Positions 11,814 to 22,049 of a stretch of DNA of 64,000 nucleotides are shown piece by piece; positions within the stretch are counted from its first letter, which is position 1, and each line of letters begins with the position of its first letter. Made by a program: the position numbers and the translations under genes. The notes beneath the pieces are model-generated. The model was not told where the DNA came from. It did not search any database and was given only the letters and a program-made list of their open reading frames with translations. The DNA comes from Rapana venosa (taxonomy: Eukaryota > Mollusca > Gastropoda > Neogastropoda > Muricidae): the NCBI GenBank assembly GCA_028751875.1, contig CM054140.1:13445771-13509770 (forward strand), given 5' to 3'.

Positions 11814-12470
11814 AGCACAACATATAACTCATTGAGGTTGTGTTGTAGATCAAGCCAAGGCACTTCCTACACCTCCAAACTCTGTGGTGTAGCTATTTAT
11901 ACGACAACAAAAACAAAACAACTTTAAAATTATCTTCAATCCAAGGAAAACTACACGTGCTGTTAGCGGAATAAATCTACTTTCAAATGAGTTCTTTCCC
12001 TTCAACTGTCAGATACTTTGAGTGTATGCTTTCAGAGATTTTTTTTTTTTTTAACGTCCCCATGAGGGTTTTTTTTTCATTGTGGATTTTGTTACATTCA
12101 GGTTTTCTTCCCCCCACTTCATATTTCAGTCTGTATTGGCAAATTTTACTTCAAAGTCATTCCTGAGGCCATGAGAAAACATAATCACTGTGTGTGAAAT
12201 CAATGTGATTTTTTCTTGAGGATAACACAATGGATACTTACACTTGTCAAAGAAAACCTGTGTGTGTCAAAAGGATTTTTTTTTTTTTTTTGGGGGGGGG
12301 GGTTAGCATTCACCAAATCACTTTAAGGCAAAACACACAAAAAATGAGGTTATCCCTATAGACAAAAATCTTTGTAAATCTTTTAAAGTATTTAGAATTA
12401 ACTTTCCTTTGATACATGTTTGGTTTTATGAATCTGAGACTGAGAGTGACACATAATCTTTAAAAATCTT
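11814..12470. other. AT-rich spacer between two piggyBac-like elements
   Basis: T runs at 12040-12052 and 12278-12290 followed by G runs; no gene seen. Confidence 0.5.
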
Positions 12471-13952
12471 TTAACCCTCTTGTTGTTGGATTCTACAGAG
12501 CTAAACTGCCTGTAGATTTTGAATTCTTTGCAGGTTTTCTACCTCCATCTGACTTACTTTACTCCTAAGGCAATTGTGTGTGTGCATGACAAGTTATCAA
12601 GCTGAAATTTTGTCACAAGCTAGGCATGTCTTTGTACTTGCATTTAGGCGCAAGTTTATGTGTCTGGTCACCAGATGTCTTGTCATTGTCACCTTATTTG
12701 TCACCAATCACAGGTAAAAATATGGTATATATGATAAAACAGCAAATCCTGCATGGATTTGACAATAGTTCAAGCATATTAGTGTCGAATAAGGAAGTGA
12801 TACCCAGCTGATGTGTTTACCAATAGTTATGTGCAATAGTACTTCAAGGATGTGTCACACAATGTCCCCATAGCACCTGTTGTTTTATGGTATGTCTCGA
12901 GGAGACAGAAGTTTTGTTTAACTATTTTTTCTTTTGAAAACAAGTCATATTCAATCGACATGTGACCTTTATACTGCAGTTCATATCTACGTGTGCTACC
13001 ACATGTTTGTTAAGTGTACAGAAGTGTATTATTGTACATGAATGTCACACTGTCACTATTGTCACAGCACAGGTGTGACAAATTCGAAACAACACAGAAC
13101 TTCTGTAACTCTACAAAATTTTAACATTGGTAGTCTCTAAAGTAGTCGTAGTGGTGGCACAGGGTCACATCACATCACAAAAAGCACAAATTATGGATGT
13201 GTGTGTGTGTGGGGGGGGGGGGGGTACCCATTGCTCTCACCTGTCGAACCTTGGCAGACGGAGACCTATTTTATTTTATTTTCCTTCTTGCTATTTTCAT
13301 TATCAGCATATCTGTTCGTTTCTACCATTGCAGTTTCAAAGCAAAAGTGTGGTAATAATGAGAAAACAGTCAAAAGGCATCACGCTTTCAGGCGTCTATG
13401 CCGCGGACCGGCCGGGAGGTCAAATTTCTCCACAGTTGGTGTGTGTAGCACAGGTCAGGAATGTGCCGTGTAGCACGATATTTTCTGGCTCACTCTTCTC
13501 CCTAACTGCAGCATTTCCTTCCTCCTCTTCCTCATAATCGTTTAATATCGGACTCACTTAACAATTCTCGTTCAAACGTTTCTACTTCCAAGACAATAAC
13601 ATTCAATTTATCGTCTCGCTAATCTGATGAATCGTCTGCTACTAAAGAAAACGCCATTTTTTTTCACCACGCTGCACCATTGAAAAGCGTTCCGGTCACT
13701 GGCTGTTATTTCTTCCTTCCCTCCCCACTACATGCATGTTAGTGGTCTAAATTTATCACTGGCATCCTCTGACACCCTCCCTGTATTGCCCCACCAATTT
13801 TCAGACACATAGTGTGAAAACCATGAGATCTGTGTGTGATGGAAAAATACTGCCCACGTGGGCAGCACCAACTGTCGACTGCGGTCGTATTGGAATCTAG
13901 CGGCAGCCTCCGTTACTGTCGGCTGCGGCCAGATCGGGGACAAGAGGGTTAA
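12471..13952 (-). mobile_element. decayed piggyBac-like transposon
   Basis: The boundaries are TTAA at 12471-12474 and 13949-13952 with inverted ends: left ttaaccctcttgttg, right in reverse complement ttaaccctcttgtcc. Inside the right end, on the minus strand, an ATGGCGTTTTC start near 13657 opens a short acidic Ser/Asp-rich frame, the usual look of a piggyBac transposase N-terminus, before stop codons and frameshifts end it. The catalytic DDD region is not present in about 1.5 kb, so it is internally deleted and inactive. A GT/poly-G tract sits at 13197-13225. The left 150 bp recur at 28866-29036. Confidence 0.6.
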
Positions 13953-14275
13953 ACTATGGCCAAAATACAGCATCACAGTATTGTCAAGGCGGGAAACAGA
14001 CTGGAACTCCATTGAGTTCATGTAGGTCTTTGCAATTAACTAAGTTACATCAATAACTAACAAAGCTTTCAGCCTATTTCTATCAATTTCTGTTGCTTAA
14101 AATGAACCCATACAAATGGACAAGTTATATTTATAATAAGATAAAAAGCAGGAGAGGAAACTAGCAGGGTTGGGTAAGCTATGACTTGATAAAGCAGAAT
14201 TCTAGACCAGACTATTCTCTCTGTGCTGTAACCTGCGACAGCCAACAGCAGGAAATGTGAAAGATTAAGACTGAC

Positions 14276-14414
14276 CGGTGACAAAATGGATGGTGTTGGA
14301 GGTCAGCGTTTCGTTGCACGTCATGGTGGCGGCATAGCGAGTACTCCTGCTCAGGGTGCTCAGGCGAGTCGTGTTCACGTCAGGATGGACGGCCACCATC
14401 ACCAACTTTGCCAC
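14276..14414 (-). CDS. exon of a type I membrane protein: glycosylated extracellular segment
   Basis: Acceptor tcgtatgcag then GTGGCAAAG, donor CACCG then gtcagt. It encodes VAKLVMVAVHPDVNTTRLST and continues through RYAATMTCNETL to IHFVTG, 46 codons plus one base. Sequons NTT and NET suit an extracellular position, and alternating hydrophobic residues suggest a beta-sandwich. It starts in phase 0, matching the end of the exon at 15144-15361, and its trailing G completes Gly with the exon at 10431-10674. Clean splice sites, conserved phase and higher GC than the flanks make this a confident coding exon, although the family is unknown. Confidence 0.8.
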
Positions 14415-14830
14415 CTGCATACGACAGATCATAGAGGCCTACATGTCGATTTTCATTTTCTTTGACTGGCATGCCTCAGTGTTGAGCACAACTATGTCAG
14501 GAAGGAAATACAGTGAGGAGTATAATGCTTTCATGTAGCTCAAAATACTCAGATCTAGGCATAATGAAATAAACAATGAAGATATTCATGAATGAAAAGG
14601 GAAAAAATATGCAATGGTTTTTTGGTTTTTTTACATTGAAACAGCAATAACAATTTTGACAAGAAAAGAAGTCAGTTATAATAAAGCGACAGTATTATCA
14701 CAACAGAGGCATGGAAGATTTGCCACTGACTAGAGTTCATGCATGCATTTATATATATTATGAAAAAAATAAAAAAGCATACACGCACACATGCATTGCA
14801 CCTGAAGACAAACATGCACACAAGCTTATA

Positions 14831-14885
14831 AGCTGTTATATGCGCTTTGATTTGTCTCTGCAAGATATAGCGCTATATAAATTCC

Positions 14886-14922
<37 letters not shown>
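14831..14922 (+). repeat. LINE-X-type 3' tail with (ATT)n
   Basis: Reads gcgctttgatttgtctctgc, then gatatagcgctatataaatt and an ATT microsatellite. The same order occurs at the 3' end of LINE-X (46108-46180). It is either a severely 5'-truncated LINE-X or a SINE using the same tail. Confidence 0.75.
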
Positions 14923-14924
<2 letters not shown>

Positions 14925-14935
14925 CCCCATTCCCT

Positions 14936-14988
14936 CCACACACACACACACATACATGTATACACACACACAATGACACATACACATG

Positions 14989-15024
<36 letters not shown>

Positions 15025-15049
15025 CACACACACACACACACACACACAT
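14936..15049. repeat. (AC)n microsatellite
   Basis: Interrupted AC tract with TACA and TCAC variants. Confidence 0.95.
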
Positions 15050-15143
15050 GGACAGAGAATACTGACCAAATCATCAATCTGTCAGTGTCATTAAAATGTC
15101 AGGCAAGAACATTGGGGGAAAAAAAAAGAAAGAAAACCCTCAC

Positions 15144-15361
15144 TTGTGAATGCTGGTCCATATAGGTAATCTCGCAAGATGTCACATGGGGTGGTCCAAA
15201 TGAGAAAGGGAGGCCATCGACTGAGGAGTTCCATGAGAAGACAACCCAGTCGTCACATGACTGCAGAAGGCTGAACACAAAGGGCTTACGAGCGCCTGCA
15301 TTTTGGCTTTCCTGGCTCTGCTTACTGGAAGCATGGACAAGGCACAGTGTCTGCAGATATG
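15144..15361 (-). CDS. exon of a type I membrane protein: extracellular domain
   Basis: Acceptor gtgtttcag then CATATCTGC, donor TCACAA then gtgag. It opens with two bases of a split codon, so the preceding exon must leave one base, and then runs 72 codons to a phase-0 end. The protein includes AYLQTLCLVHASSKQ, a polar linker, then KPFVFSLLQSCDDWVVFSW with the sequon NSS, and GPPHVTSCEITYMDQHSQ. Cysteines at SC-DDW and TSCE could pair. The core CDDWVVFSW resembles REDDFILIW in the exon at 18571-18661, suggesting a duplicated domain. An inverted SINE-B pair begins about 60 bp upstream in transcript sense. Confidence 0.8.
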
Positions 15362-15420
15362 CTGAAACACATGTATATAGTATCATGAATGTATTCAAGT
15401 ACCTCTTTTTACTTAGGTTT

Positions 15421-15456
15421 TGGGCCCAAAACTTTCCCCCATCCATTAGACCATGA
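15421..15456 (+). mobile_element. SINE-B, left fragment of an interrupted copy
   Basis: Reads aaactttcccccatccatta then gaccatgag, matching the interior of the + strand SINE-B at 16766-16800. The copy resumes at about 15883, so the two pieces were one element split by the insertion at 15457-15882. Confidence 0.7.
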
Positions 15457-15882
15457 GATATTTATTTATTTATTTATCTATACCACTTAAAGACACGGCA
15501 GATTTCTCTGCGTGCAATTCAGGCTGCTCTCCCCAGAGAGAGCGCATCACCACAAGAGCAGCGCCACCCTTTTTTTTTTTTTTCCTGTCTGCAGCCGTAT
15601 TTGTTTCCTTATCACTATATCAGAGTGGCTTTTTTCTACAGAATTTTGCCAGGAACAACTTTCTTGTTGCCGTGGGTTCTTTTATGTGTGCTAAATAATT
15701 ATGTGTAACACACGGGACCTCAGTTTATCATCTCATCCGAAAGACTAGCGCCCAGACCACCACTCATGATCTAATGGATGGGAGAAAAATTTCGGGTCCA
15801 AACGGGATTTGAACCACCACACACTTCCGACCCGAGCTTCTCGCTTTCTAGACAAGACACGTTACCTCTAGACCACCGATCC
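15457..15882 (-). mobile_element. SINE-B, full-length, inserted in another SINE-B
   Basis: On the minus strand it begins with a tRNA-like head: box A-like gtggtctagaggtaacg and box B-like ggttcaaatccc. The body carries the acgggacct, gagtggctt and ccccagagagagcgca modules (given in + orientation), and the tail is (AAAT)n at 15461-15476. The + strand flanks ccatgag and ccactgag are a likely imperfect target duplication. The head and body are about 425 bp, as in the copy at 16676-17085. Confidence 0.85.
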
Positions 15883-16200
15883 ACTGAGTGGTGGTCTGGG
15901 TGCCAGTATTTCAGACGAGACGATAAAATGAAGTCCTGTGTGTTACACGTAATTATTTAGCACATGTAGAAGAACCCACAGCAACAAGAGGGTTGTCCCT
16001 GGCAAAATTCTGCAAAAAAAGCCACTCTGATACTAGCGACAGAGAAACAAAGACAGTTGCAGACAGGAAAAAGGGGAAAAAAAAAGGGTGGCGCTGCTCT
16101 TGTGGCAATGCGCTCTCCCTGGGGAAAACAGCCCGAATTTCATGCAGAGAAATGTGCCATGACTTAAAGTGGTATAAATAAATAAATTAAATTAAATAAC
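15883..16200 (+). mobile_element. SINE-B, right part of the interrupted copy
   Basis: Resumes with tgagtggtggtctgggtgcc and continues through the SINE-B body (ggcaaaattctgc, gccactctgat, ggtggcgctgctcttgtgg) to an (AAAT)n-type tail. With the minus-strand copy it forms a long inverted repeat. Confidence 0.85.
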
Positions 16201-16675
16201 TATGTTTCTATATCAATTGTCACTGTGAGAAACGGCACACCTTTGCCCCAAGGCAGATATTAGGAGTTCATTTCAAGCAGATAGACCTATCCTTTTTCTA
16301 TGTGATTGTGAGTCAGTGAATTTGTCATGTGAGCATTTGACGAAATCTTTTGAGGCAATGATAAGGCATCACTAGCATAGAAAGTTGAAAGATGCATTCC
16401 TTTCATTCTTTTTCAACTGGGTGAATTGATGAGCTTAATAGTTTGCATGTATTCTACCTGTAGTTTATTTTAATGTATTTTCACAATTTGTGAGTGTGTG
16501 TGTCTGTGTGTGTGGAGGGGGGGTAGGGGTATATGCTTGTTTGGAAGGCATGCTGGTGCCTTGAAAGTTGAAATGCATACATTTTATAAAATACTTGTTT
16601 TTCTTATTGTACTGGTACAGTGGTAGAACTAGAAGCAAGCATGAGAAAAACACTTTACACTTGGATTGACCAGTA
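16201..16675. other. unassigned stretch
   Basis: Nothing coding; a GT/poly-G patch at 16492-16528. Confidence 0.5.
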
Positions 16676-16817
16676 CTGGCAGTAGTTCAGAGATAACGCA
16701 CTTGCCTAGAAAGCGAAAAGTCTGGGTTTCAAGCATGTGGTGGTTCGATCCCTATTTGCCATTTGTGCCTGAAACTTTCCCCCATCCACTAGACCATGAG
16801 TGGTGGTCAGGGTGCTA

Positions 16818-16851
<34 letters not shown>

Positions 16852-17085
16852 GTGCAATATTCATTTAAATTTTAATGCACATAAAAGAACTCACTGCATT
16901 AAGAGAGCTGTCCCTGGCAAAATTCTGAAGAAAAAGCCACTCTGATAGGAAACCAAATGCAGAGAGGAAAAGAAAAAAATAACGGGTGGAATTACTCTTG
17001 TGGCAACACATTCTCTCTGGGGAGAGCAGCCTGAATTTCACCCAGATAAATCTGCCATGATTTAAACTAAAGTGGTATACAAATT
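16676..17085 (+). mobile_element. SINE-B, full-length
   Basis: tRNA-like head with box A-like cagtagttcagagataacgc and box B-like ggttcgatccc, then the family body: ccactagaccatgagtggtg, ggtcctgtgtgc, ctggcaaaattctg, gccactctgatagg and ggggagagcagcctgaattt. It ends at a decayed A/T-rich tail. Confidence 0.85.
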
Positions 17086-18570
17086 TACAATACAATGTCA
17101 GTAACTGAGTAAGGAAAAATATGTGGAAACACACACACATGAATTCTGGACAAAGGTGCAGAAATATTCACTGAGCTCCCTCCAGTAATGCTAATAGTAT
17201 CAAGATTCATGAGTAAATCCTTGGGGAATTACCACAAACTTTTTGTGTGTGAAAGACTGCATCAGTGAATAAAATTGAAAGAATAAGGTGATGATGAAAA
17301 TGATCGTGATGATGATGACTAAAACTATTATCAATCAAGAGAGTAGTTTACAAATGAATAAAGTGGGTGAGAGAAACATATTACATAATGATGACAAAGT
17401 GATGTAACATGATTTCAATTTTTTTCTCTAACCTTGTAATTTAATTATTTTTCAAACAATTAGCTGCACTGACATTATTACTAAATCAGTAAGTAAGTGA
17501 TGTGATGTGCTGAGTGCAAAGGCAACGGGCCTCTACATTTTTATTAAAACAGTCCTGAACTTCTGAAGATGCTGGTTTGAATCTTGACTAAGTAAGTAGT
17601 AACTAGTAAGCCTGGTGTGATATTATTACTAAATTAGTAAATAGTAATAATACTAATTTAAGTAATTAATACTATTAGTATTACTAGGGATGGAGATTTT
17701 GATCTCCTAAATCAACATCTGTGTGGATCTACTAGCACATAACTCTCTTCCTCATAGAATATACTATATTACTTTATTAGTATAGTAATATCAAGTATGC
17801 ATTTACTGATTTAGTTTAATAAACATGTTGCAATAATGCAACATTTACTAATTCATAAAGTTACTGTGTGTGTGTGTGTGTGTGAGTTTTTTGTTGGTTT
17901 TTTTTTTTAAACCAGTGCCTTGCTAAGTTGTACTGTTGAGCAGTTTGTCAAGCATTTTCTCAGTGGATATCTTGCAGTTAATGTAGCTTGAGCATGATGC
18001 CAGATGAATCTAGGCTAGCTGTGGCTGGAAGCACAGAAACACCATTATAGTTTAGTTTATACCAAGCATGCAGTTAGCATGCTGACTAGTAGTGTAAGTA
18101 GTATACTTAAAATATCAAAAACTGCAATAAACTGAATAAGTGTAAAACTAAAAGAAGAAAGTTGAGCACAGGGGCAGTACACTACTCCCACCGAAGATAT
18201 AGTAACTATGTAGGCAGCCTATGTAAAGTCTGTAAACTATAACCATCATCATTAAACGTACCTGCGAAAATTATTTGACATAATGAACTTCGTGGTAGCA
18301 TGGTAAGTATTGTTTCCCTCAAATGTTGAAAACAACTCCTTTCAAATGTTGATCAAGGCGTTCTTCATAAGCAGATTCTTTGGATTTTTTTAGCTTCCGA
18401 AAAGTGATAAATAGATCACTGTTATCACACAACAGATCAAAGTCATGATGTATACAGGTTCAGGTTTGGAATTTTTATCAAGATGAACATTCAATGATTC
18501 ATTGAGGGCATCACAACCACTGAAAAATTTAAGACACCCAATACATTCTTTCAGTCCGGTTCCTTCTTAC
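17086..18570. other. AT-rich intronic stretch
   Basis: Positions 17600-17830 are rich in self-complementary TAGTAATA/TATTACTA words and can fold into imperfect hairpins. A GT run lies at 17866-17885. No supported coding sequence. Confidence 0.5.
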
Positions 18571-18661
18571 GCTGCTGAATTGGAGCTAAACAGATTGTGC
18601 CAGATTAGAATGAAATCATCTTCGCGAACAGTGCAAGTGCTACAAGTTGAGTCCGAAATAT
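18571..18661 (-). CDS. probable exon of the type I membrane protein gene
   Basis: A pyrimidine-rich acceptor (ttccttcttctcag) precedes ATATTTCGG and a consensus donor (CAGCAGC then gtaagaagg) follows. Only one frame is open across it: two leading bases, then ISDSTCSTCTVREDDFILIW and HNLFSSNSA, leaving two bases. REDDFILIW followed by N/S-rich residues parallels CDDWVVFSWNSSV in the exon at 15144-15361. The phases of the two exons do not join directly, so another exon must lie between them if they share a gene. Length 91 bp. The splice sites are better than the amount of protein evidence. Confidence 0.5.
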
Positions 18662-18889
18662 CTGAGAAGAAGGAAAAAAATTCATTCAACGTTAAAAAAC
18701 ACTACAGCCACCATTATTGTTTATTGTACACTCTTTAGAAGGCGGAGATGAAAATAGCATAGCCAAAATATCAAAGGGGCATCACTCCAAACCAAGTAAT
18801 ATTGTCAACAAACTCACACATGTGTGCTGAGTGCGCTGTCTGTTATTAAATTTTACTTGTTTTTAATTGTGTTTTTTTAATTTCGAGAC

Positions 18890-19145
18890 TTATGGAATAG
18901 CATTCATGTGCTTTTTTTTTACATCTAGTCCCCGTGTATATGGAGTTTTGTAAATTGTGTCGACTCTTCCCACCGGCACACAATGGCCTACTCTTCCGAA
19001 AAGCGGAACGGGTTTTAACGTGCGAGCAAGATGCTCTACGTGCGTTCGCATACGGGACCTAGTCTCATACGAAGGACTTGAAAGAGTCGGCACTGCTGTT
19101 AACACCAGAGGAAAAATCTTGAACGAGATTCGAACCGTATGTGTG
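18890..19145 (-). mobile_element. SINE-C
   Basis: In + orientation the order is atagcattcatgtgctttt (3' hairpin), acatctagtccccgtgt, cccaccggcacacaatggcc, tactcttccgaaaagcggaa and cgcatacgggacctag, then a degraded head with gagattcgaacc as the box B complement. It is well preserved, hence relatively young. Confidence 0.88.
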
Positions 19146-19435
19146 CTTTCGGGCACATGCCTGTTGTTCTTGATCAAACCAACCCAAAATCAGAAGGAAA
19201 AAAAAGTCCTTCATTCTGTTTCTAGCGGGATGCCATGTAGTTCGACCAAGTCCTGTCCACCGTGCTACCCAGGAGATAAACTACGACTGATGATGAGTTG
19301 CATTGTTTGACATTCTCTTGCATCCCTGAAGAAATTGTTGAAATGTGTGATCTGATGCGTGCAAACGCATGACTACCACTGGCGCGTGTGTGCCAGCGTG
19401 TGCGGCGTGTGTGAATGCAAGCAAGAACGTATGAC

Positions 19436-19464
19436 GCGCGCGCGTATGTGTGTGTGTGTGTGTG

Positions 19465-19542
<78 letters not shown>
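19436..19542. repeat. (GT)n(GA)n microsatellite
   Basis: CG/GT run then about 35 uninterrupted GA units, between two SINE-C copies. Confidence 0.95.
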
Positions 19543-19543
<1 letters not shown>

Positions 19544-19547
19544 ATTT

Positions 19548-19800
19548 TATTTATTCGGTCATTTCGAGGATAACGGAATGAGCACTCATATGTGGGTTTC
19601 TTTGTTTTTTGTCGTTGTTGTGGGTTGTTTGTTTTTTTTACATCAAGTCCCCGTGTGTCTTGTAAAGTTTACCATCTGTTCCCACTGGCACACAATGTGG
19701 CCTGCTCTTCTGCAAAGCGGAACAGGTTTTAAAGTGTGCGCAAGATGTTCTGGGTAAGTTCGCACACAGCGCCTCGTTTATAGTTTCATCCGAAGGTGTG
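19548..19800 (-). mobile_element. SINE-C, 5' truncated
   Basis: In + orientation: gaggataacggaatgagcac, tcaagtccccgtgtg, cactggcacacaatgtggcc, gcaaagcggaacaggtttta and tttatagtttcatccgaagg. A short GTTGTT insertion interrupts the 3' hairpin. The tRNA-like head is missing. Confidence 0.85.
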
Positions 19801-20170
19801 GGTGTGGGTGTGTGTTTAATGCCATGCATGCATGTAAGTCTTGCGTGTGTGCTAATATGCGGTGCCGTGAGCGTATGCACATGTGCCATTTAAGTTGCAT
19901 TTGAGAGGGTGTCAAGTCAGCATGTATCACTCAGCCAGGTCAAAGGACACCCTTCCAAAGTGGCCTAATTCACAAACAATAACACTGATGTGTGCACATT
20001 TCATCATTGTGTGAACAGTGGAAAAAAAAGGAGCTAAGTGCCCACACACATTTTCAGCCCAGAAACATTCTTGGGCTACATCCTGGATAAACGTTGGCAA
20101 AACTCAACTTTCTGACGGCCATACTAGGCCTAAAATGACTGACGCGCACAGGAAACTTCTTTGTCAAACG

Positions 20171-20460
20171 CTCAGACAGCAACTACAGTTGTCTGTCATA
20201 TGAGGGAAAATGTGTTGCACTGCCCTGAGGCGCCTGACAAGTCCGACCCAGCGCATCCGACATGGCATGGGAGATAATTATTTTATAAGTCTTTCTGGAA
20301 AAAAGGCAGGAACATGAACCAAGAAGGCAGAAAATAGACAAGAAGGAGGTGACAAGAAGAAAAGGAATAAGGTAGACACAAAGAGAGGGATAGAAAAGAG
20401 GGAATTCGTAGCTCAAAATTTCCAGAAGGTAGAGGATGCAATACTGACAGCCCCCTCCTC
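20171..20460 (+). mobile_element. short non-autonomous element sharing both ends with LINE-Y
   Basis: Two blocks match the minus strand of 53385-54350 in the same order. Positions 20171-20265 (gctcagacagcaa ... tgttgcactgcc ... cctgacaagtccgacccagc) match the reverse complement of 54245-54350. Positions 20341-20458 (agaaggaggtgacaag ... agagggaattcgtag ... tttccagaaggtagaggatg) match that of 53385-53560. The reverse transcriptase coding part between them is absent. This suggests a deletion derivative or SINE carried by LINE-Y. Confidence 0.6.
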
Positions 20461-20639
20461 TCCCAGGGGGAAAAAAAATAGCGAACTGGAAACCATATTT
20501 ATAAACAAAAATTTTAAACGTCAGTCTATATGCTAGCAAGCGGAAAGTTTGGAGTTACATGATCAATATGAAAACGTTATCTTCCAGTCTACCAAAAGAG
20601 CTTATGTAACAAGCTCCCAAATTTCACACTGCAACAAAC

Positions 20640-20740
20640 TGCATACTGCGCATGTAAAGGAAGATTAGCCACTTCCGTTCATGTAGGTCAATGGCCAACT
20701 TCTCATGAAGATAAATATCTAGGAGACTCAGAACAGTTTG
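20640..20740 (+). promoter_or_regulatory. putative BLCAP promoter or 5' leader
   Basis: Within 110 bp of the BLCAP start are TGCGCATG (20647-20654, NRF1 half-site-like), cacttccg (20670-20677, ETS-like) and ggtcaatggcc (reverse CCAAT-like, near 20687). No TATA box. The bases just before the ATG (ttgctttcaag) could alternatively be a splice acceptor for a 5' UTR exon. Confidence 0.35.
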
Positions 20741-20748
20741 CTTTCAAG

Positions 20749-21000
20749 ATGTATTGCTTACAGTGGCTGATTCCTGTTCTACTGATGCCGAAACCTTTAA
20801 ATCCAGCATTCATATATAACCATGCAATGTTCATTATTCTCTATTTGACTGGGTTTTTCCTCGTGAGGAAACCGTGTACAATCTGCAGCCTTGTTTTCTT
20901 GGCTGCTGTGTTCTTGATCTGTTACAACTGTGTTGGGAACTGTATTTTGTGGCACTGCACGAAGGAAGAATGTCAGGGTGCAGATTGTGAACTTGGATGA
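20749..21000 (+). CDS. BLCAP: BLCAP, bladder cancer-associated protein homologue
   Basis: An intact 83-codon intronless frame, [20 protein letters not shown] through [20 protein letters not shown] to a divergent tail ending DCELG. The start MYCLQWL-PVLL-PKPLNPA, the central RKPCTIC, and the CY-C-GNC cysteine pattern are the signature of BLCAP; the human protein is 87 residues, so this is full length with a divergent C-terminus. Two hydrophobic segments (about residues 20-38 and 43-63) fit a small two-pass membrane protein. BLCAP is linked to growth restraint and apoptosis in vertebrates, but its biochemical role is unsettled. Tyr2, Gln5 and Lys15, the residues recoded by A-to-I editing in mammals, are conserved. 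A single-exon coding region also matches vertebrate BLCAP. It lies between exons of the minus-strand membrane-protein gene. Confidence 0.96.
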   Translation: MYCLQWLIPVLLMPKPLNPAFIYNHAMFIILYLTGFFLVRKPCTICSLVFLAAVFLICYNCVGNCILWHCTKEECQGADCELG

Positions 21001-21580
21001 ATATGAGTTTGCTGTTGGTGCATCGACTTAGAGATCCTAAACTTGTTCGACTTGGCTGGAGGATGTGTTATGATTTGACGTAAATTTTGTGAATGCATAC
21101 ATCATATTGTGACAGATGACCCGACGAGGTGATTGTGATTTGAGTCTCATTGTGAGACTAAAGAAAATCCAGCCATAGTCAAGTTCATAACATGCGATCA
21201 TGTGAAATGTGGATCCATCCATATCATTAAAGCAGAAGTTGGTTCGTTCGAGCGCAGGCGTGAGTCTGACGATGGACTTGAACGCATTTCTTCATGAAAC
21301 GAAAACCTACATGTGCCACCTACGTTTTGTATTCCAGATATTTTCCAAACTTACTCCAAGCGATTGTGATTACAGACAACCAGGATGAATCATGTGTGTT
21401 TTGTCAGATGATTGACTGTACTTTCTGTGAACTTATTCCATCCATTTATTAGCTCACATCAAGCACATAAAAAAAGGGTATCTCACCAGTCTGCCAGTGC
21501 CACATCATAATTGGATGATACAATAGATGAATGATTTTGTGTCCTTAGGTATTTGACAGTGTTGACTTTGGGGGAGGAGG

Positions 21581-21611
21581 GGGGGGGGGGGGGGGGGGGG
21601 GAGGAGGGGGA
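21581..21611. repeat. poly-G tract
   Basis: About 22 consecutive G with flanking GGAGG; G-quadruplex forming on the + strand. Confidence 0.9.
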
Positions 21612-22009
21612 TCCAGGGAGGTGCATCAATGACACTGTTCCAAAGTTTGTTGTATGGGACTTGTATCAACCCATTTTAGTTTTTACTCAGCTGCTTGGCT
21701 TGTGTGAGGAGGAAAGAGGAGGAATTTTGAAAAGAAACTTTCTAGATGACTGAAAGAACCTGGAAATACTTTTTGTTTAAAATTGCTGTTTATAAATTAT
21801 GCCCAACTGTACCAACCCTTCCCCCTTGCCCATGTTTTTGTTTTGTAATGGATTACATTACTGTCATTTGCTATCAAGATTTTAATTTTAAAAAAACAAA
21901 ACACCACAGAAGAAAAAAAAGAAATCACAGCAATCCTGGAGAATACCAAAACTCTAATATTACTATTAGTCTCCATCCAAAAAATATGATAAACTTGTCT
22001 TTCTGCTCC

Positions 22010-22017
22010 CCCCTCCC

Positions 22018-22049
<32 letters not shown>
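22010..22049. repeat. poly-C tract
   Basis: About 30 consecutive C, the complement of the G tract 400 bp upstream. In a BLCAP transcript the two could pair. Confidence 0.9.
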
